Assembly: GCF_036588685.1 (NCBI RefSeq)
Contig: NC_086382.1
Location: forward strand, 74,993,999-75,057,998
Length of the DNA stretch: 64,000 nt
Reading direction: 5' to 3'
Source of the DNA: Mytilus trossulus
Taxonomy: Eukaryota > Mollusca > Bivalvia > Mytilida > Mytilidae
A program made the position numbers and the translations under genes. Shown here one piece after another: positions 11,579 to 24,800 of this stretch (the first letter of the stretch is position 1; each line of letters opens with the position of its first letter). The notes under the pieces were generated by a model. The model saw only the letters and a list, made by a program, of their open reading frames with translations, was not told the origin of the DNA and searched no databases.

Positions 11579-12329
11579 AAGAAAAAGAAAAGATCACCGG
11601 AGGATACTGAGACCTTGTTTATAAATATTTCGTTGCAACTTAACAAATGATATATATGATGGTCTTGAAGTATAGATTCTATGTACTGACTTTGTTAATC
11701 ATCTTAAAAAAATGTTATAGTGTTTTTCATTTGTCTTCGTGCATAATTTACCTTTTTACAGTTTAGTCCATGTATGGAATCCTTTTGGCATGACTCTGTA
11801 CTTACTGTTTTGTGGTTATTTTTTGTATTCTTATCTTTCATTTATAGTTTGTGCATGTACTTTGACTACATGCGATGTTTTTTCTTTGATGATATGTTAT
11901 TATCATGAGTCATAAAGATGATTACACAATGTAAACGTATGTTCCCAAATTGTTTACATCTTCATAATTATTATTATTTCTGTTGTTTCTGTTTGTTTTG
12001 TTCGAACATTGAAGTTATACGACTGTCATACAAGTGAGATGGTTTGCTACCTATATAACCAGGTTTAATTCACCACTTTCTACATAAGAAAATGTTTGTA
12101 ACAAGTCAAGAATATGACAGTTGTTATCCATTCGTTTGATGTGTTGGCATGAGCTTTTGGTCTTGCCATTGGATAAGGGACTTTCTGTTTTGAATTTTTC
12201 TTGGAGTTTGTTTTACATATAAATATGTACCAGAAAAAATATTTGATATCAACTGACTAACAACCCAACAACACGTTACTAGCCCCAATTTTCTGTAAAA
12301 GAGTCCTGTACCAAGTCAGGAAGATGGTC
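11579..12329. other. Non-coding; Rep-H copy at 12105-12205
   Basis: 12105-12205 has AATATGACAGTTGTTATCCA, TTTGGTCTTGCCATTGGAT and GACTTTCTGTTTTGAATTT (Rep-H). The remaining sequence is T-rich and unrecognised. Confidence 0.45.
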
Positions 12330-12665
12330 ATTGTTATAATACTGTTCGTTTCTCTTTGTGTTGCATTTTTACGTTGAGTCGTTTGTGTTTTCTCTTATTT
12401 TTGAGATATTGAGATAAAACGTGGCACGGTACTTGTCTATCCCAAATTCATGTATTTGGTTTTCATGTTACATTTGTTATTCTCGTGGTGTTTTGTCTGA
12501 TGATTGGTCTGTTTCTGTGTGTATTGCGTTTCGGTGTTGTGTCGTTGTTCTCCTCTTATATTTAATGCGTTTCGCTCGGTTTTGGTTTGTTACCCCGATT
12601 TTGATTTTGTCCATGGATTTATGAGTTTTGAACAGCGGTATACTACTGTTGCCTTTATTCTTCTT
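12330..12665 (+). repeat. Rep-C dispersed repeat, opposite orientation to 3966-4330
   Basis: Contains GTTGTGTCGTTGTTCTCCTC, TTTATGAGTTTTGAACAGCG and ACTACTGTTGCCTTTATT, the complement of modules at 3966-4330. The two hydrophobic ORFs through it are shadows. Confidence 0.65.
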
Positions 12666-12684
12666 TTAGTTTCAATAGAGCAAT

Positions 12685-13075
12685 GTGTTTTATTAGTGAA
12701 TATCATTGTTGATATTATCTGTTGTCCTGGTTTGAAATCGACCTAATCAATATGTGTATGTAGCACAAGTAGTACATGACACATCCAGGGTTTCTTTGTC
12801 TCTGTTTCCGTATAACAGTATAATTATACTGAAACTAAATACTGAGTGACAATATCCATATAGATCGAATATTTAGTTTTATTGTTGCAGAATTTATTGT
12901 AATCTATTCAACATTTAAACTATCTGTTGATTTAATACAAAGATTAAAATTAAAAATTCAATAAGATTCAATTTATTTTACATGACTGACTGTAACATAG
13001 AATACAGAAATAGCGCGATAGGTATTTAATCTGAATTGTTTATTTTTCTGTTAAACTCTTCAAAAAACCGTCACG
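12685..13075. repeat. Duplicated segment G, copy 2
   Basis: Direct copy of 10400-10800, about 2.28 kb away. Differences are scattered substitutions and small indels, so the duplication is old relative to the 573-bp and 257-bp arrays. Confidence 0.8.
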
Positions 13076-13694
13076 TTTGTATGTGTGGTCACGTTACTCA
13101 TCATGCGTGGGAATTGAATAATTATAGAGGACTAGATTTTGACAATAGCAGAAGGTAAGAATATGTCTTTTATGAAAACCTAAAGATTCCTATTTTAAGA
13201 AAAGAAGGCTTTCATCTCCGTTAATCCCACCTCTCCTATAAATGGGAACTAAAAGAATATACATATTCTGTATAAATTCGATTCATTATTTTAATATATG
13301 TAGATAATTCTCTAGATCTTGATAATTTACCCCACATCATTCATAGTATATATAAATTATATGCATATATGTTACAAGTGTTGGTGCAGTGTATTATTTC
13401 CGTCTTTGAATTATGACAAACCATGAATTCTTTCCTTAAAATCAAAATAGTACTTTTGTTTTACCATACATCAGATCGATTATAGTCATCAATATAAAAG
13501 ACCTCAATCTGACAAAAAAGAAATAATTTAAACGATCACAAAAACCACAACGATCAGATTTTTGACAAAATAATAAACGAAAAATGATCTGACAGAGAGT
13601 AAGAAACGACAACCACGGGCTCCATACTAGGAGAAGTCATATACAGGATGTGTTAACATGTATGTGAGTGCTAAATAAACTCATCATAGATATG
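13076..13694. other. A+T-rich non-coding DNA, nothing recognised
   Basis: No exon, RNA gene or repeat that I can support. Confidence 0.35.
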
Positions 13695-14285
13695 AGGATG
13701 AAATTTTGTAATTACGTCAGACGCGCGTTTTGTCCACAAAAGACTCGTCAGTAACGGTCGAATCCAAAAAAGTTAAAAGGCCAAATGAATTACGAAGTTA
13801 AAGAGCATTATGGACCCAAATTCCAATAGTTATCAAAAATACCAGGGTTATATGTATGCCAGACGCGCGTTTCATCTACATAAAGACTCATTAGTGACGC
13901 TCATATCAAAATATTTATAAAGCCAAACAAGTACAAAGTTGAAGAGCTTTGAGAATCCAAAATTCCAAAAAGTGGTATCAAATACGGCTGAGGTAATCTA
14001 TGCTTGGGATAAGAAAATTCTTAGTTTTACGAAAAATTCAAAGTTTTGTAAACAGGAAATTTATAAAAATGACCCTGTTATTGATATTCCTGTCAACACC
14101 GAAGTGTTGACTACTGGGCTGGTGATACCCTCGGAGACGAAACGTCCACCAGCAGTGGCATCGACCAAATGTTTTGCCAAATACAGCTAAGGTAATCTAT
14201 TCCTGAGGTAGAACAGCTTTAGTATTTCAAAAATTCAAATGTTTTGTCATCAGTTAATTTATAAATTTACCCCATAAACATGGTA
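13695..14285 (+). repeat. Rep-E array (CAGACGCGCGTTT family), partial copies in tandem
   Basis: GTCAGACGCGCGTTTTGTCC at 13717 and CAGACGCGCGTTTCATC at 13861 begin two copies. The second continues through CCAAACAAGTACAAAGTTG, AATCTATGCTTGGGATAAG, ACTGGGCTGGTGATACCC and GTCCACCAGCAGTGGCATCG. At about 14167 a third partial copy starts (ATGTTTTGCCAAATACAGC). The 83-residue ORF is a shadow. Confidence 0.8.
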
Positions 14286-14350
14286 CAGTCGTGTAAATAC
14301 ACAACATATACTGTAGCAATGTTACTTTATCAGTTCATAAACAGTTCTGG

Positions 14351-14509
14351 TCTGTGTTTCTGGTACTAAAAGACGTATTTCGGTTATGGTCATGTATTCC
14401 CATTAATGCAATCAAATTCGCACCATTCTAATATATTACAAGAAAATTAATATATAGGCTAGGTTTACATGACCATAACCGAAACACAACTTTTAGTGTT
14501 AGAAACAGA
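14351..14509. repeat. Inverted repeat / foldback element
   Basis: Left arm 14351-14396 includes ACTAAAAGACGTATTTCGG and TTATGGTCATGT. Right arm 14467-14509 is its complement (ACATGACCATAA, CCGAAACACAACTTTTAGT). The arms are about 43 bp with few mismatches and enclose about 70 bp. Probably a remnant of a foldback or MITE element. Confidence 0.7.
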
Positions 14510-15864
14510 CGAAATCTGTATTTCAATTCTAAAAATACACACACGACAATCATACTACCATCATGCAAGTATAAATGTGTTCAAAAATATGAAAATAAAT
14601 ACTGAAAAATGTATTGCACATCAAGAAATATGTATCATGCAATAAGTATACAAGCTCTAAATTACTTTTAAAATATGGATATCTAAAAATTGATGAATTA
14701 CAAAAAGGACTATAATAAGATATACTGGATAGGTCCTGGACCTTATTGATTTTCATATAATTCCTGCAAATTAATATCATATATTAACAATGGGTTTATA
14801 CATGAAAATGGAAACAATTTAGTGTACCAATGTCGTTTTCTTGTTATTAGGTTATATTATTTCCATTTTTCCTCAATATACGAATAAAACAGACAACGTC
14901 GAATCTTCATATTTAAAATGAATTATGCAGTGTAACCTTTACATGCTTATTTAAACTAACAGTACATTGATTATGATCTCTGACTGACTTGTTTACATAT
15001 ATTACATATAAAGACCTATCTTAATTTTAATCACATCACCTAAATATTAAAATTTAATTCAATATGTTCTTAATATAGCGATGACTGTTATATTGAACAG
15101 ACTAGGGGAGATTTGTGATATTTCAAATATTAATAAATTGAAACAGTTGCAGGAAGACCTCAATAAATTCTTATTACTTTAAAGATCATGTTACCAATTT
15201 CGGTATAGACCTGTGTGGTACGTAACTTTTGCATTTTTCATTTCCATAGTTAATTTATCAATACGAAATACATATATAAAATAAAAAGTTTAAAAGGTCA
15301 TCCCTGCGAAGGTTAATCTGTAATCAATCTGTAGATTTAATATTTATAGTGTTTTCAAATAGTTGTATATATACAGGTACTCGAATAACGTAAAATATGG
15401 AAATAAACGCAAGTCATTTGATGATTATATTTAAATTAAAACACACAGTTCAAATAAGAGTAAGAAATTTGTGACATATAGAATTTCCATTGATTTCGAA
15501 AAAGCTTAGAACAACCATGATATAAACATATGAGATATTTATCTGTTAATGAGAAAAAAGATTAAGTTCTTCATAAATTACAAGATTCATTTGTACGTGT
15601 CATCTAAAAACAAAATTCATCAGTGACGCTCGCATAAAAAAAATGGTACGAAGTAAAAAAGCATTTCTCCAAAATCACCATGGTATTACTAATGCTAAAA
15701 ACAGATCAAGTTAAAAATAAATAAAAAAACAGGTAGTTTTTTTCGCAATTCGTTCTTTCTCCGAGATGACTATCACCGTATATCACGTTCGCGCAGGTGA
15801 TTTCAAAAACGTTTGTATGATGAAGTAATCAATGGCGTCATTTCAAATCAAGCATCGTCCTGAA
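14510..15864. other. A+T-rich non-coding DNA with a small Rep-E remnant
   Basis: 15600-15700 has ATTCATCAGTGACGCTCGC and other degenerate Rep-E modules. Otherwise I recognise nothing. Confidence 0.4.
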
Positions 15865-15926
15865 CATGCATGAACTATTTGACACTGGATGTAAAAAACC
15901 AACAATCAATCAATCAATCAATCAAA
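15865..15926 (+). repeat. Rep-X tail with (CAAT)n
   Basis: CATGCATGAACTATTTGACA, CTGGATGTAAAAAACC and then CAATCAATCAATCAATCAA. The same tail occurs at 17915-17972 and, without the CAAT run, at 24057-24098 and 20165-20215. It looks like a SINE-type 3' tail. Confidence 0.55.
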
Positions 15927-16080
15927 TCAAGCATCATATCGATGATTTCACTCATATCTCTCCAACTTATAGCCTACAACAATTCAGATTTGAGACAAGC
16001 AAAAGGAGCTCGAGGGTACTAATCATAATTTCTTGTTATTTTACATACGATGTATTATATATAATTCATATATATAATTT

Positions 16081-16810
16081 ACAACCACTGGGTCGATGCC
16101 ACTGCTGGTGGAGATTCATTTCCCCGAGCGTATCACAAGCCCAGTAGCCAGTACTTTTTGTGCTGACATGAATTGTGATTGATATGGTTATATTTATAAA
16201 TTTACTGTTTACAAATTTTTGATTTTTTTTAAATACTTCGGCTTTTCTACCTCAGGTATAGACTACCTTGTCTGTATTTAGCAAAACGTTTGGGAATTTT
16301 AGTTCTTAATGCTCTTCAACACCGTAATTTATTTTGCCTTTTTAACTGTTTTGATTCGAGCGTCACTGATGAGTCTTTTGAATACGAAAAGCGCGTCTTG
16401 CGTATATACTGAGTTTAGTCCTGGTATCTATGATGAGTGTATTTACAACCACTGGGTCGATGCCACTGCTGGTGGAGATTTATTTCCCCGAGGGTATCAC
16501 AAGCCCAGTAGTCAGTACTTTTTGTGCTGACATGAATTGTCATTGACATGGTTATATTTATAAATTTACTGTTTACAAATTTTTGATTTTTTTGAATTAC
16601 TAAGGCTTTTCTACCTCAGGCATAGCTTACCTTAGCTGTATTTGGCAAAACGTTTAGGAATTTTGGTCCTCAATACTCTTCAACTTCGTAATTTATTTTG
16701 CCTTTTTAACTGTTTTGGATTAGAGCGTCACTGATGAGTCTTTTGTAGACGAAACGCGCGTCTGGCGTATATACTAAATTTAGTCCTGGTATCTATGATG
16801 AGTTTATTCA
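16081..16810 (-). repeat. Rep-E tandem dimer, 364-bp period
   Basis: ACAACCACTGGGTCGATGCC occurs at 16081 and again at 16445, and both copies run to GTCCTGGTATCTATGATGAG. They are in inverse orientation to 13695-14285. The two units are highly similar. ORFs of 93 and 73 residues here are shadows. Confidence 0.85.
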
Positions 16811-17751
16811 CCTAGTATGATCAAAATGATTCACGTATGTTATTGTCTCTATAGCGTCTGTTACTAAATTATTTTGAATTCGGTTTTATAAGTATTTTTA
16901 AATTATGATATAATCTAAAACGCTAATGGCTACATGATGTAAAATCATTTTCACAAATATATATACATTGTAAAATGTATTTATGCTTGTTCAGTGCATC
17001 TTTCTACGCTAAAAATTAAACCTCGTGTTTTCGAGACAAACATTTTGAATCCAGATTATATTCCGCTGGCACACTTTCTCCTCTATAATAATACATTTAT
17101 TAAACTCTGTTGATTTGAATTAGTATAATGTTCAGTGTGATTTTGAGAATTACCCAAGGATTGACTGGGGTATAATAAATGGTCATTTTGTAGACGTTTA
17201 ATTTGAATGTATCATGAAGGGTTGGTGCCATACGCTATGTCTTGTAAGAGAACTTGCACAACGTATACCTATTGCAATTATAGTAACGTTGATCTTGTCA
17301 AAAATATATATAGATACAATAACTGCAACGGGACGGTAACAAGCGCATATTACATGTAATTAATCACAATCGAATTATGTATAAAATTACTTTTCTGTGC
17401 AGAATTACACTACTTGATTTTAAATTCTTCCTCGGAGTCTAACTAAGGAAGAGATCTTTATCGTTCCATTTTATGACTATAGCTTCATCCATTATGTAAA
17501 ATAACTTAATAAAATATAAATTTGGTCAGAAACTTGGAAATTAAATCCAAAATCAATAGCAACGTACGTAACACAGAATATTAAGTAACATGCAATCCTG
17601 ATACAACAACGACGAAAAATCTATAATAAGAAAGATAGCGATGATAGAGGGACACATCTATTGACAAGTGGAATCACTTTGCTTGTGGTTTAAAATTAGA
17701 AACTATCGAAGACAGAATGTTTTATTCGTAAAAAGGAAGACACATGTCGAA

Positions 17752-17755
<4 letters not shown>
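16811..17755. other. A+T-rich non-coding DNA, nothing recognised
   Basis: No supported feature on either strand. Confidence 0.35.

Positions 17756-17805
<50 letters not shown>
17756..17805. repeat. (CT)n microsatellite
   Basis: About 24 CT units without interruption. It translates as an alternating Leu/Ser run, which is not a gene. Confidence 0.97.
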
Positions 17806-17809
<4 letters not shown>

Positions 17810-17914
17810 ATACCCTAATTCCCTATGGCTGTCTAGATTTCTGTAGTGTTAGTCCTTAAACCTTTTACAGAACCTTACATATTGTAATTATTCTTAATTT
17901 GTTCTCGTTTTGAA

Positions 17915-17972
17915 TCTGTATGACATATTTGCCACTGGACGATAAGCAAACAACAATCAATCAATCAAATGT
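17915..17972 (+). repeat. Rep-X tail with (CAAT)n
   Basis: TATTTGCCACTGGACGATAA then CAATCAATCAATCAA, as at 15865-15926. Confidence 0.5.
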
Positions 17973-18760
17973 TTTCTGTTTTACAATATAACATGATAAA
18001 TGATTTAACCCCTGTTTAATTGTATATTAAACCATTTCTAATGATGGAAAAACATAAACTACATTTGATTGTATTGGGAAGGGAGTTGTCTTCATTATAT
18101 ATCAACTGAATGATTGTACGACAAAACAATAAAACTATTCACTTAACAACCAAAACATACGTGCATTTAATTTTAATAGTCTGAGTCAATTAACAAACAT
18201 ATCTATAAAACCCTTAAATGCATTTTACAAGTAGAAATACAATTAAGTTGAATATCTAACAAATGTTACCAAATCAAAATCAATAAACTTCAACTTAATA
18301 CTTTTTTACCATTAATAATAATTGTGATTTAAAGAAGGCAGTTTATTATAGTTTAACTAATGCAGTAAGAAGAGAAAGTGGGATATATATAAATTCCTAT
18401 AAAATTACAGAAAAGTCAATAAAAGTGTAATGATGTCATTCGGCCGTATCAAGTCATTAAATGAATGAACTGTAGAGAATACAACACGTGTTTTATTGAT
18501 TAGGTTTTATTTTTCCTTTTAGAAAAAGGATATTTTTACCTGCAGAATCTGATCCAATCTTCACGAGACAAACTATAGCGTTGGTAGAGCCACAACAAAG
18601 GACTTTCCATTTTTCACTTCGCATGAATGTGTAGTTATAATTATAAAGTTGGAGAATTGAAGTATTTACTAAACGTCAACACCGTTATAAGCATGGTGAA
18701 GTATTTATTTTAAGTTAAGTAAACTTCTTGTGACACCTTGCAGTGATAAAATTATTTATA
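17973..18760. other. Upstream region of the LURAP1-like gene
   Basis: Unrecognised A+T-rich DNA. A TATAAA lies at 18642-18647, about 115 bases before the start codon. ACACCTTGCAG at 18733-18743 looks like a splice acceptor, so a 5' non-coding exon further upstream is possible. Neither is proven. Confidence 0.25.
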
Positions 18761-18853
18761 ATGGAAAAGACGGGTATTCTCCAGTGTGCCCAGGAATATA
18801 ACTATCTGGTAGAGAAAGTCAACGTTAACCTCAAATCTCTAAAGACAGAACTC
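18761..18853 (+). CDS. LURAP1-like gene, exon 1
   Basis: Codes for 31 residues beginning MEKTGILQCAQEYNYLVEK and ends at CTC followed by donor GTAAGT, phase 0. It holds the first half of the leucine-rich segment. Confidence 0.65.
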
Positions 18854-21800
18854 GTAAGTATACATTTTACTGATTATTTATTAATAATGAATTTAAGGAA
18901 GAGTATTACTCTCAATATGCTCTTGAATCTGAATTTTATTAAAAAAGTAAAATTAATCTGAAATCGTAGAAAACAGGGGAACGGTAACTAAATTGAGAAT
19001 GGAAATGGATAATGTTTCAAAGAGACAACAACCCGACCATAGAAAAAACAACAATGTATGCTATTTTTATTAATGAAAAGACGATGCGTGTTTTTTAATG
19101 CACATGTACATGTATATATAGTTGTGTCATAGAAAATGTCAGTTAATCTGAAATATCAAATGAAGAAAATAGGTTAGAGTATGATTTGATGTATTTATTG
19201 TTTATCAATGAAGAGATGGTGCCCACTCTTCGATATCCTTAGAATTATAATTGTACCAAATAAAATGTCAGTAATAATCTGAAATGTCGAGTTAAAGGAA
19301 AGTGGTTAGTATATATTGTTAATGTATTTTTTTTTATCAATGACAGCGGTGTGCTCTCTTCGATCTACTTTAAGATATAATTGTCTTGTGGAATACGTCA
19401 TTAGACGGAACTGATATAAATGGATGTCTATTTCTATATGTGAATGTTTTCTTGTATCGATTTTTTCATCTTAGTTGTTTTTATTGATGAATTTATTATG
19501 TTTCCTGGTTATGCATCAAAAGTTGACAAATAAACAACAATAACAAGGGAATGAACTTGTAACAACAAAAAAATGACAAAAAAAATAAGATTGGATTTTA
19601 TTGTCATGACGACATCTGTCCGATACCAACAAAGATTAAGTGTAACGAAATGAGCATCTGAATATATATAATACACATATGGCCTTCAAAATAAGCGAAA
19701 AGTAATCCAGCAAATTGTATCAAATATTCACATGCTATAGATTGTTCAATATACTTATAATACAATACGTGTGCATTAATATTCATAATATGATTTGTAA
19801 TATAATATATGCTAACACTGTGTAGATCTATATATATAATTGTGTCACTTTTGACATTTTACAAAAACAAACTTGTATTGATTATCAATTTACTCCTTTT
19901 TTTTTTAGTAAAACATATGATATATTATCCAAGTATATTATATATGAAATATTTCCTACGCAAACGGTATACATTACAGGTTTTAATAACAAATATATCG
20001 GCTGCCATCATTACGTTTATGACAACTTGACATTTTTTTTTTTCACTGTGTTTAAGTGAGATAAGTAAGAATAAATCTGTGTGTTGAAAACCTTATACTT
20101 ATATTTTAAAACACTATACACATTGTCTAACGATATAACATCATTACGACGTACGTATAACTAATCTGCATGAAACATTTGCCCCTAGACGTTTTAAGCA
20201 TTCAAAAATTCATCAATTAATCTATAAAATTGAGAATGGAAATGGGGAATGTGTCAAAGAGACAACAACCCGACCAAATAATAAAAACAACAACAGAAGG
20301 TCACCAATAGGTCTTCAATGTAGCGAGAAATTCCCGCACCCGGAAGCGTCCTTCAGCTGGCCCCTAAACAAATATATACTAGTTCAGTGATAATGAACGC
20401 GATACTAATTTCCAAATTGTACACAAGAAACTAAAATTAAAATAATACAAGACCAACAAAGGCCAGAGCTCCTAACTTGGGACAGGCGCAACAATGCGGC
20501 GGGGTTAAACATGTTTGTGAGATCTCAACCCTTCATTATGTAATGAAATTTAGGAGTGATCGTGGATGGAGTACAAACAATATCTTATGATCGACGATTG
20601 ACAGGTAGCTTACACGTACAGTTGCAAATATCTCAGCATTTCATTGTTCAGGCCGGATCTAATGGCGGACGTACGCGTGCCACTTGCAAAACAAGTTGAA
20701 CAGATTTTTTTGTCTGCACCAGGCAACCTACAAACCTCACATTATCGTTTACATAGCAAAATATAAGAATTAATATGTTTTGCGGAATAAAAAACACCTT
20801 TTAAGATAATATACACAAAAGAGATCATACAATATTACAATAAGAATAAAATTTAAATATTAAGTTGGTTAAAATCTAGGTCGTCAGGTCAATTATCTTA
20901 ATAAACCGGGAACACCCAAATTCAACTATAATAAATATTGTAAGTTTATGTGTTTACAATCTTTAAAACAATTTAAGTACGCTAAGAGTTAAATGTCATT
21001 ATTTTAAGTTAATTTGTTATTTACGAAAGACAAAGGCTGGTAAAAATCCTTAGCACGCTATCAATTATGAACATTTCCCCGAAATACTAATGGATATATA
21101 ATGGTTCTATTAAATACGAAAGGGAATCAGATCTACAATTTGCAACAATTAAAGTTTATATTCTGTTCTCTTATCGTGTTTTTTATTTTATTTTCTAAAT
21201 TCGAGATTTTTATCATTGTACATTTTGAAGTTCTTTTTTAAATCGACTATCTTTTATTAATTTTTTTAATTCAACTGACATAATAAGAATTCCATTACAG
21301 TTTTAGTGTTTGAATTCAGATTCTCCTAACAACATACTGTTGTCATATTTCTCTCACGGAGCTCCAAACACTTATAAATTGTTTATATTCGGCATGTTCT
21401 CTGTAAACTTTCATTTTGATACCCATTTGATACAAAAGTCCAAATTGAACTGAAATTAAATTGAAACTATAATCTTCCATAGGTATGACATTAACCAACA
21501 CATAGATTTGTGCTGATCCCTAAGTTTGTGAAAACATATACAATCGTGGTAATGCGTGCAAATACTAAATAAATCGGATGCCTGTATGTTCCCCTGACAT
21601 ATTTGTATAGTTTGATATTTTGGATATAAGACTACATCCAACGATATTTAGTATAATATTGTTTTCTAATCGGTAATCGGTTAAAGACAATATTATTCAA
21701 ATCTGGGCTACTCATTAAAATGACGACCGCGACATGTATCACCATTAGGTAAACAAGAAGTTGACAAACAGTTGATGTGAAACGCATTAATTTCCGGAAA

Positions 21801-24800
21801 CTGTTTAAAATTTGACAAAGGAACCTATACATATAAATATGTGGTTCATAAGAGTTTGTTCGTTTCTCGTTTTAATGCCCCACCTACGATAGTAGAGGGG
21901 CATTATGTTTTCTGGTATGTGCGTCCGTTCGTCCGTTCGTCCGTCCGTCCGTCTGTCCCGCTTCAGGTTAAAGTTTTTGGTCAAGGTAGTTTTTGATGAA
22001 GTTGAAGTCCAATCGACTTCAAACTTGGTACACATGTTGTTCCCTATGATATGATCTTTCTAATTTTAATGCCAAATTAGAGATTCTCACGGTCCACTGA
22101 ACATAGAAAATGATAGTACGAGTGGGGCATTCGTGTACTGAGGACACATTCTTGTTTTTTTTTTATATAGATTAGACCGTTTGAATGGTTTTACACTAGT
22201 AATTTGTTAGTAATCCTTCATAGCTTGCTGTTCGGTGTGAGCCAAGGCTCCGTGATGACGACCGTACTTTGAACTGTAATGGTGTACTTTTATAAATTGT
22301 CACTCGGATTGGGAGTTGGCACTCACACCACATCTTCGTATATATCGAGGAGACATGGTATAGTCGCTAATGCAATGAGACAAATTTCCACAAGAGACAG
22401 CACTAAGATGTAGTGGACGATATGGTTCTTACCGGCCTTCATAAACCCGTACAATGTACTATAGAAAGCTATATTAGCATTACATGTATGACAAAACTTT
22501 CTAATATAAAAAATAGATGTAGTAGAGCCGATGATATACAACTCTCCACAACAGACAAAAATAGATTTTGATACAGAAATAAACAACTGCCTGTATTTGC
22601 ATGTAAGCAAGAAATCGGGTTCATGTATATACTTATTATGTACATTTGTACTAAGCCGGAATCCGGTAAAAACTTTAATATAAATAATATTTTACAGAAA
22701 TTAATCAAAAGAAATTCCAAATTACTATATAACATATTTATATTTGTTCCCATGGTCCAATGATCATTAAATGTGCTTTTTGACTCTACTTTGTATTGAA
22801 CCATGTAGATTGCTAACACATTTCTAAAAACAACATAGGAAGTGTTTCTTTAATATGCAACAACTTTTGTGTCTATCTTGAACCCACTGACATAGTTCTA
22901 TACTAAAATGTAAACAAACAGTATACTACAAAGCAAACTATTTTACAGAAATGTTTGATGTAGAAAGACTCCCATCAACATATATAAGTGATGATAAAGT
23001 TTTATTGACATGACCTCTGTCAACACATGACCTCTGTTAACACATGCTAGCACTTGCTATATGAAATATTGCTTCCTTAAAGTACAAAACAGTTTTATTT
23101 ATACCACCTCGAAAACAAATTTCGTGTCAGAAATGAAAATACTGTGAGTGCAAGTGATTAGATTCATAAACTTTTTTCAAAGCAAAATAGCGATTTTTCT
23201 GTTTTAATTGAAAATAAAACTATGTGATAAACAAAGTTAGATTACATAAAAGTGCAGTATATAAAAATAGAAGAACAAATGCAGCTGTTGATCTCATTAA
23301 AATTTCCCTTTCTTTACATTTTAGTGATCGACAATTTTATACAAACGCTGAATAATGTTGGAGATAAATAGGGACTGTCATGTCCGTCCTTCTGTCACAA
23401 TTTTAGTTTCACAAAATGGTAAATAAGTAGCCACTTTTTATCACAATTTTAATGTTTCGGACTAAATAAAACAGTTGATTTCGATTTTCTTTGTTTTAAC
23501 TCTAACTAAAAAATCATTTATTTTTAAAGTTTGATACAATAAATTCCATGCACCTAAAATCAAAGTTTACTTGATCAAAGTTTTCTAATAAAATGTGTCC
23601 AAGCCATCGGTTGACGTTATCAACGTTCTTTTTAAAAACTTGGTTTAATAAAGAAAAAACTATACAGTGATTAGATAATTCCCGTTCAAGCCCGTCAATA
23701 TTTTACATTAAAGATATTTTACGGTTGTCACTATGAAAATCTAAAATCAACTTTGACAATAATGACATCGGCGCTTTAGAAGAGTACATTTACATATATG
23801 TACAAACAAACAAAACAAAATAAAATAAAAAAACGAACCCCAAATAAAAAACAAACAAACTAAAAACTACAACCCCCCCTAAAAAAAAAACCAAACAACA
23901 CCCAGTGTTCAGTAATCATATTTATTTTAAAAGCACAAAGTACTATACTATGATATTGACGTGATTGTCCCAAATTTGCAAGGTTAGATCGGACTTCATT
24001 CAGGTAAATCGACATCAGAACCTACGTGGTTTATTGTAAAAACAATTTATGTTGATTACTCGTGGAACATTTGCCACTGGACCGTTATCTAACAAAAAAT
24101 AATCTACACGGTCTTTGTCATTGATTCAAAGCTATATTAGTATTTATCTTATTTCAGCTGGCTATGAAGAAACAAGATGTTAACTTATTGAAACAGCTGA
24201 TTCATATCAGCGACGTTATACAAACAATATGTCAGAAACAGCACACGCCTAGTCCTGATAGCGCTGTTGACGAGTCACCCACAGAAACCTTCCACAAAAC
24301 AAAGAGGGCACCACTAGTCAGACAACAAAGTGTTCCTTATTATATAACTGTATTAAGAGCTCAATCTAGTAGTTTTAATTCCAGTTTTGAAGGTATGCAT
24401 TCGTCTCGTCTTGTTTGTTTAGATAACACAGATATACGTGGATAATGAATACACAGTTCAGTTATTGAAAGTTTATAATAATATCACGAATTTTCAATTA
24501 GAAGAAATATCGTTCACTGAAGTGCATAAAGCAACGTATTAATATTTGATTTATCATGCATTTCATTATTTGTCTATTAGGCTTTGTGGTTCAGTTTTTA
24601 ATGTTTAACTTAGTTTTTTTTATCGTTCGTCCGTTTATTGCCACGATTGTGTGTGTCGCACTAGGGCTTTTGAATTTGTATTCTCATTTATTTTGGTATA
24701 TTCAAACGCTTGTTATAATAGCTGCCTTTCTATACAGTATGCATAGGTTTTAAATTGAGTGAGTCAATACTAATAATGCTTGTAATGTTAAATAAAAAAA

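Noticed and set aside
17668-17859. ORF with a Leu/Ser run
   Set aside because: Translation of the (CT)n microsatellite.
21805-22035. Minus ORF with an Arg/Thr/Asp/Gly repeat
   Set aside because: It is the translation of the CGTCCGTC tract of a known dispersed repeat.
22323-22819. Two overlapping minus ORFs with hydrophobic stretches
   Set aside because: Overlapping frames in A+T-rich intron DNA, one ending in a Rep-D copy; no domain or splice sites.
24556-24753. 65-residue hydrophobic ORF resembling a membrane protein
   Set aside because: It lies in intron 2 of the LURAP1-like gene, is T-rich, has no homology I recognise and carries modules like those of dispersed repeats (ATCGTTCGTCCGTTT).
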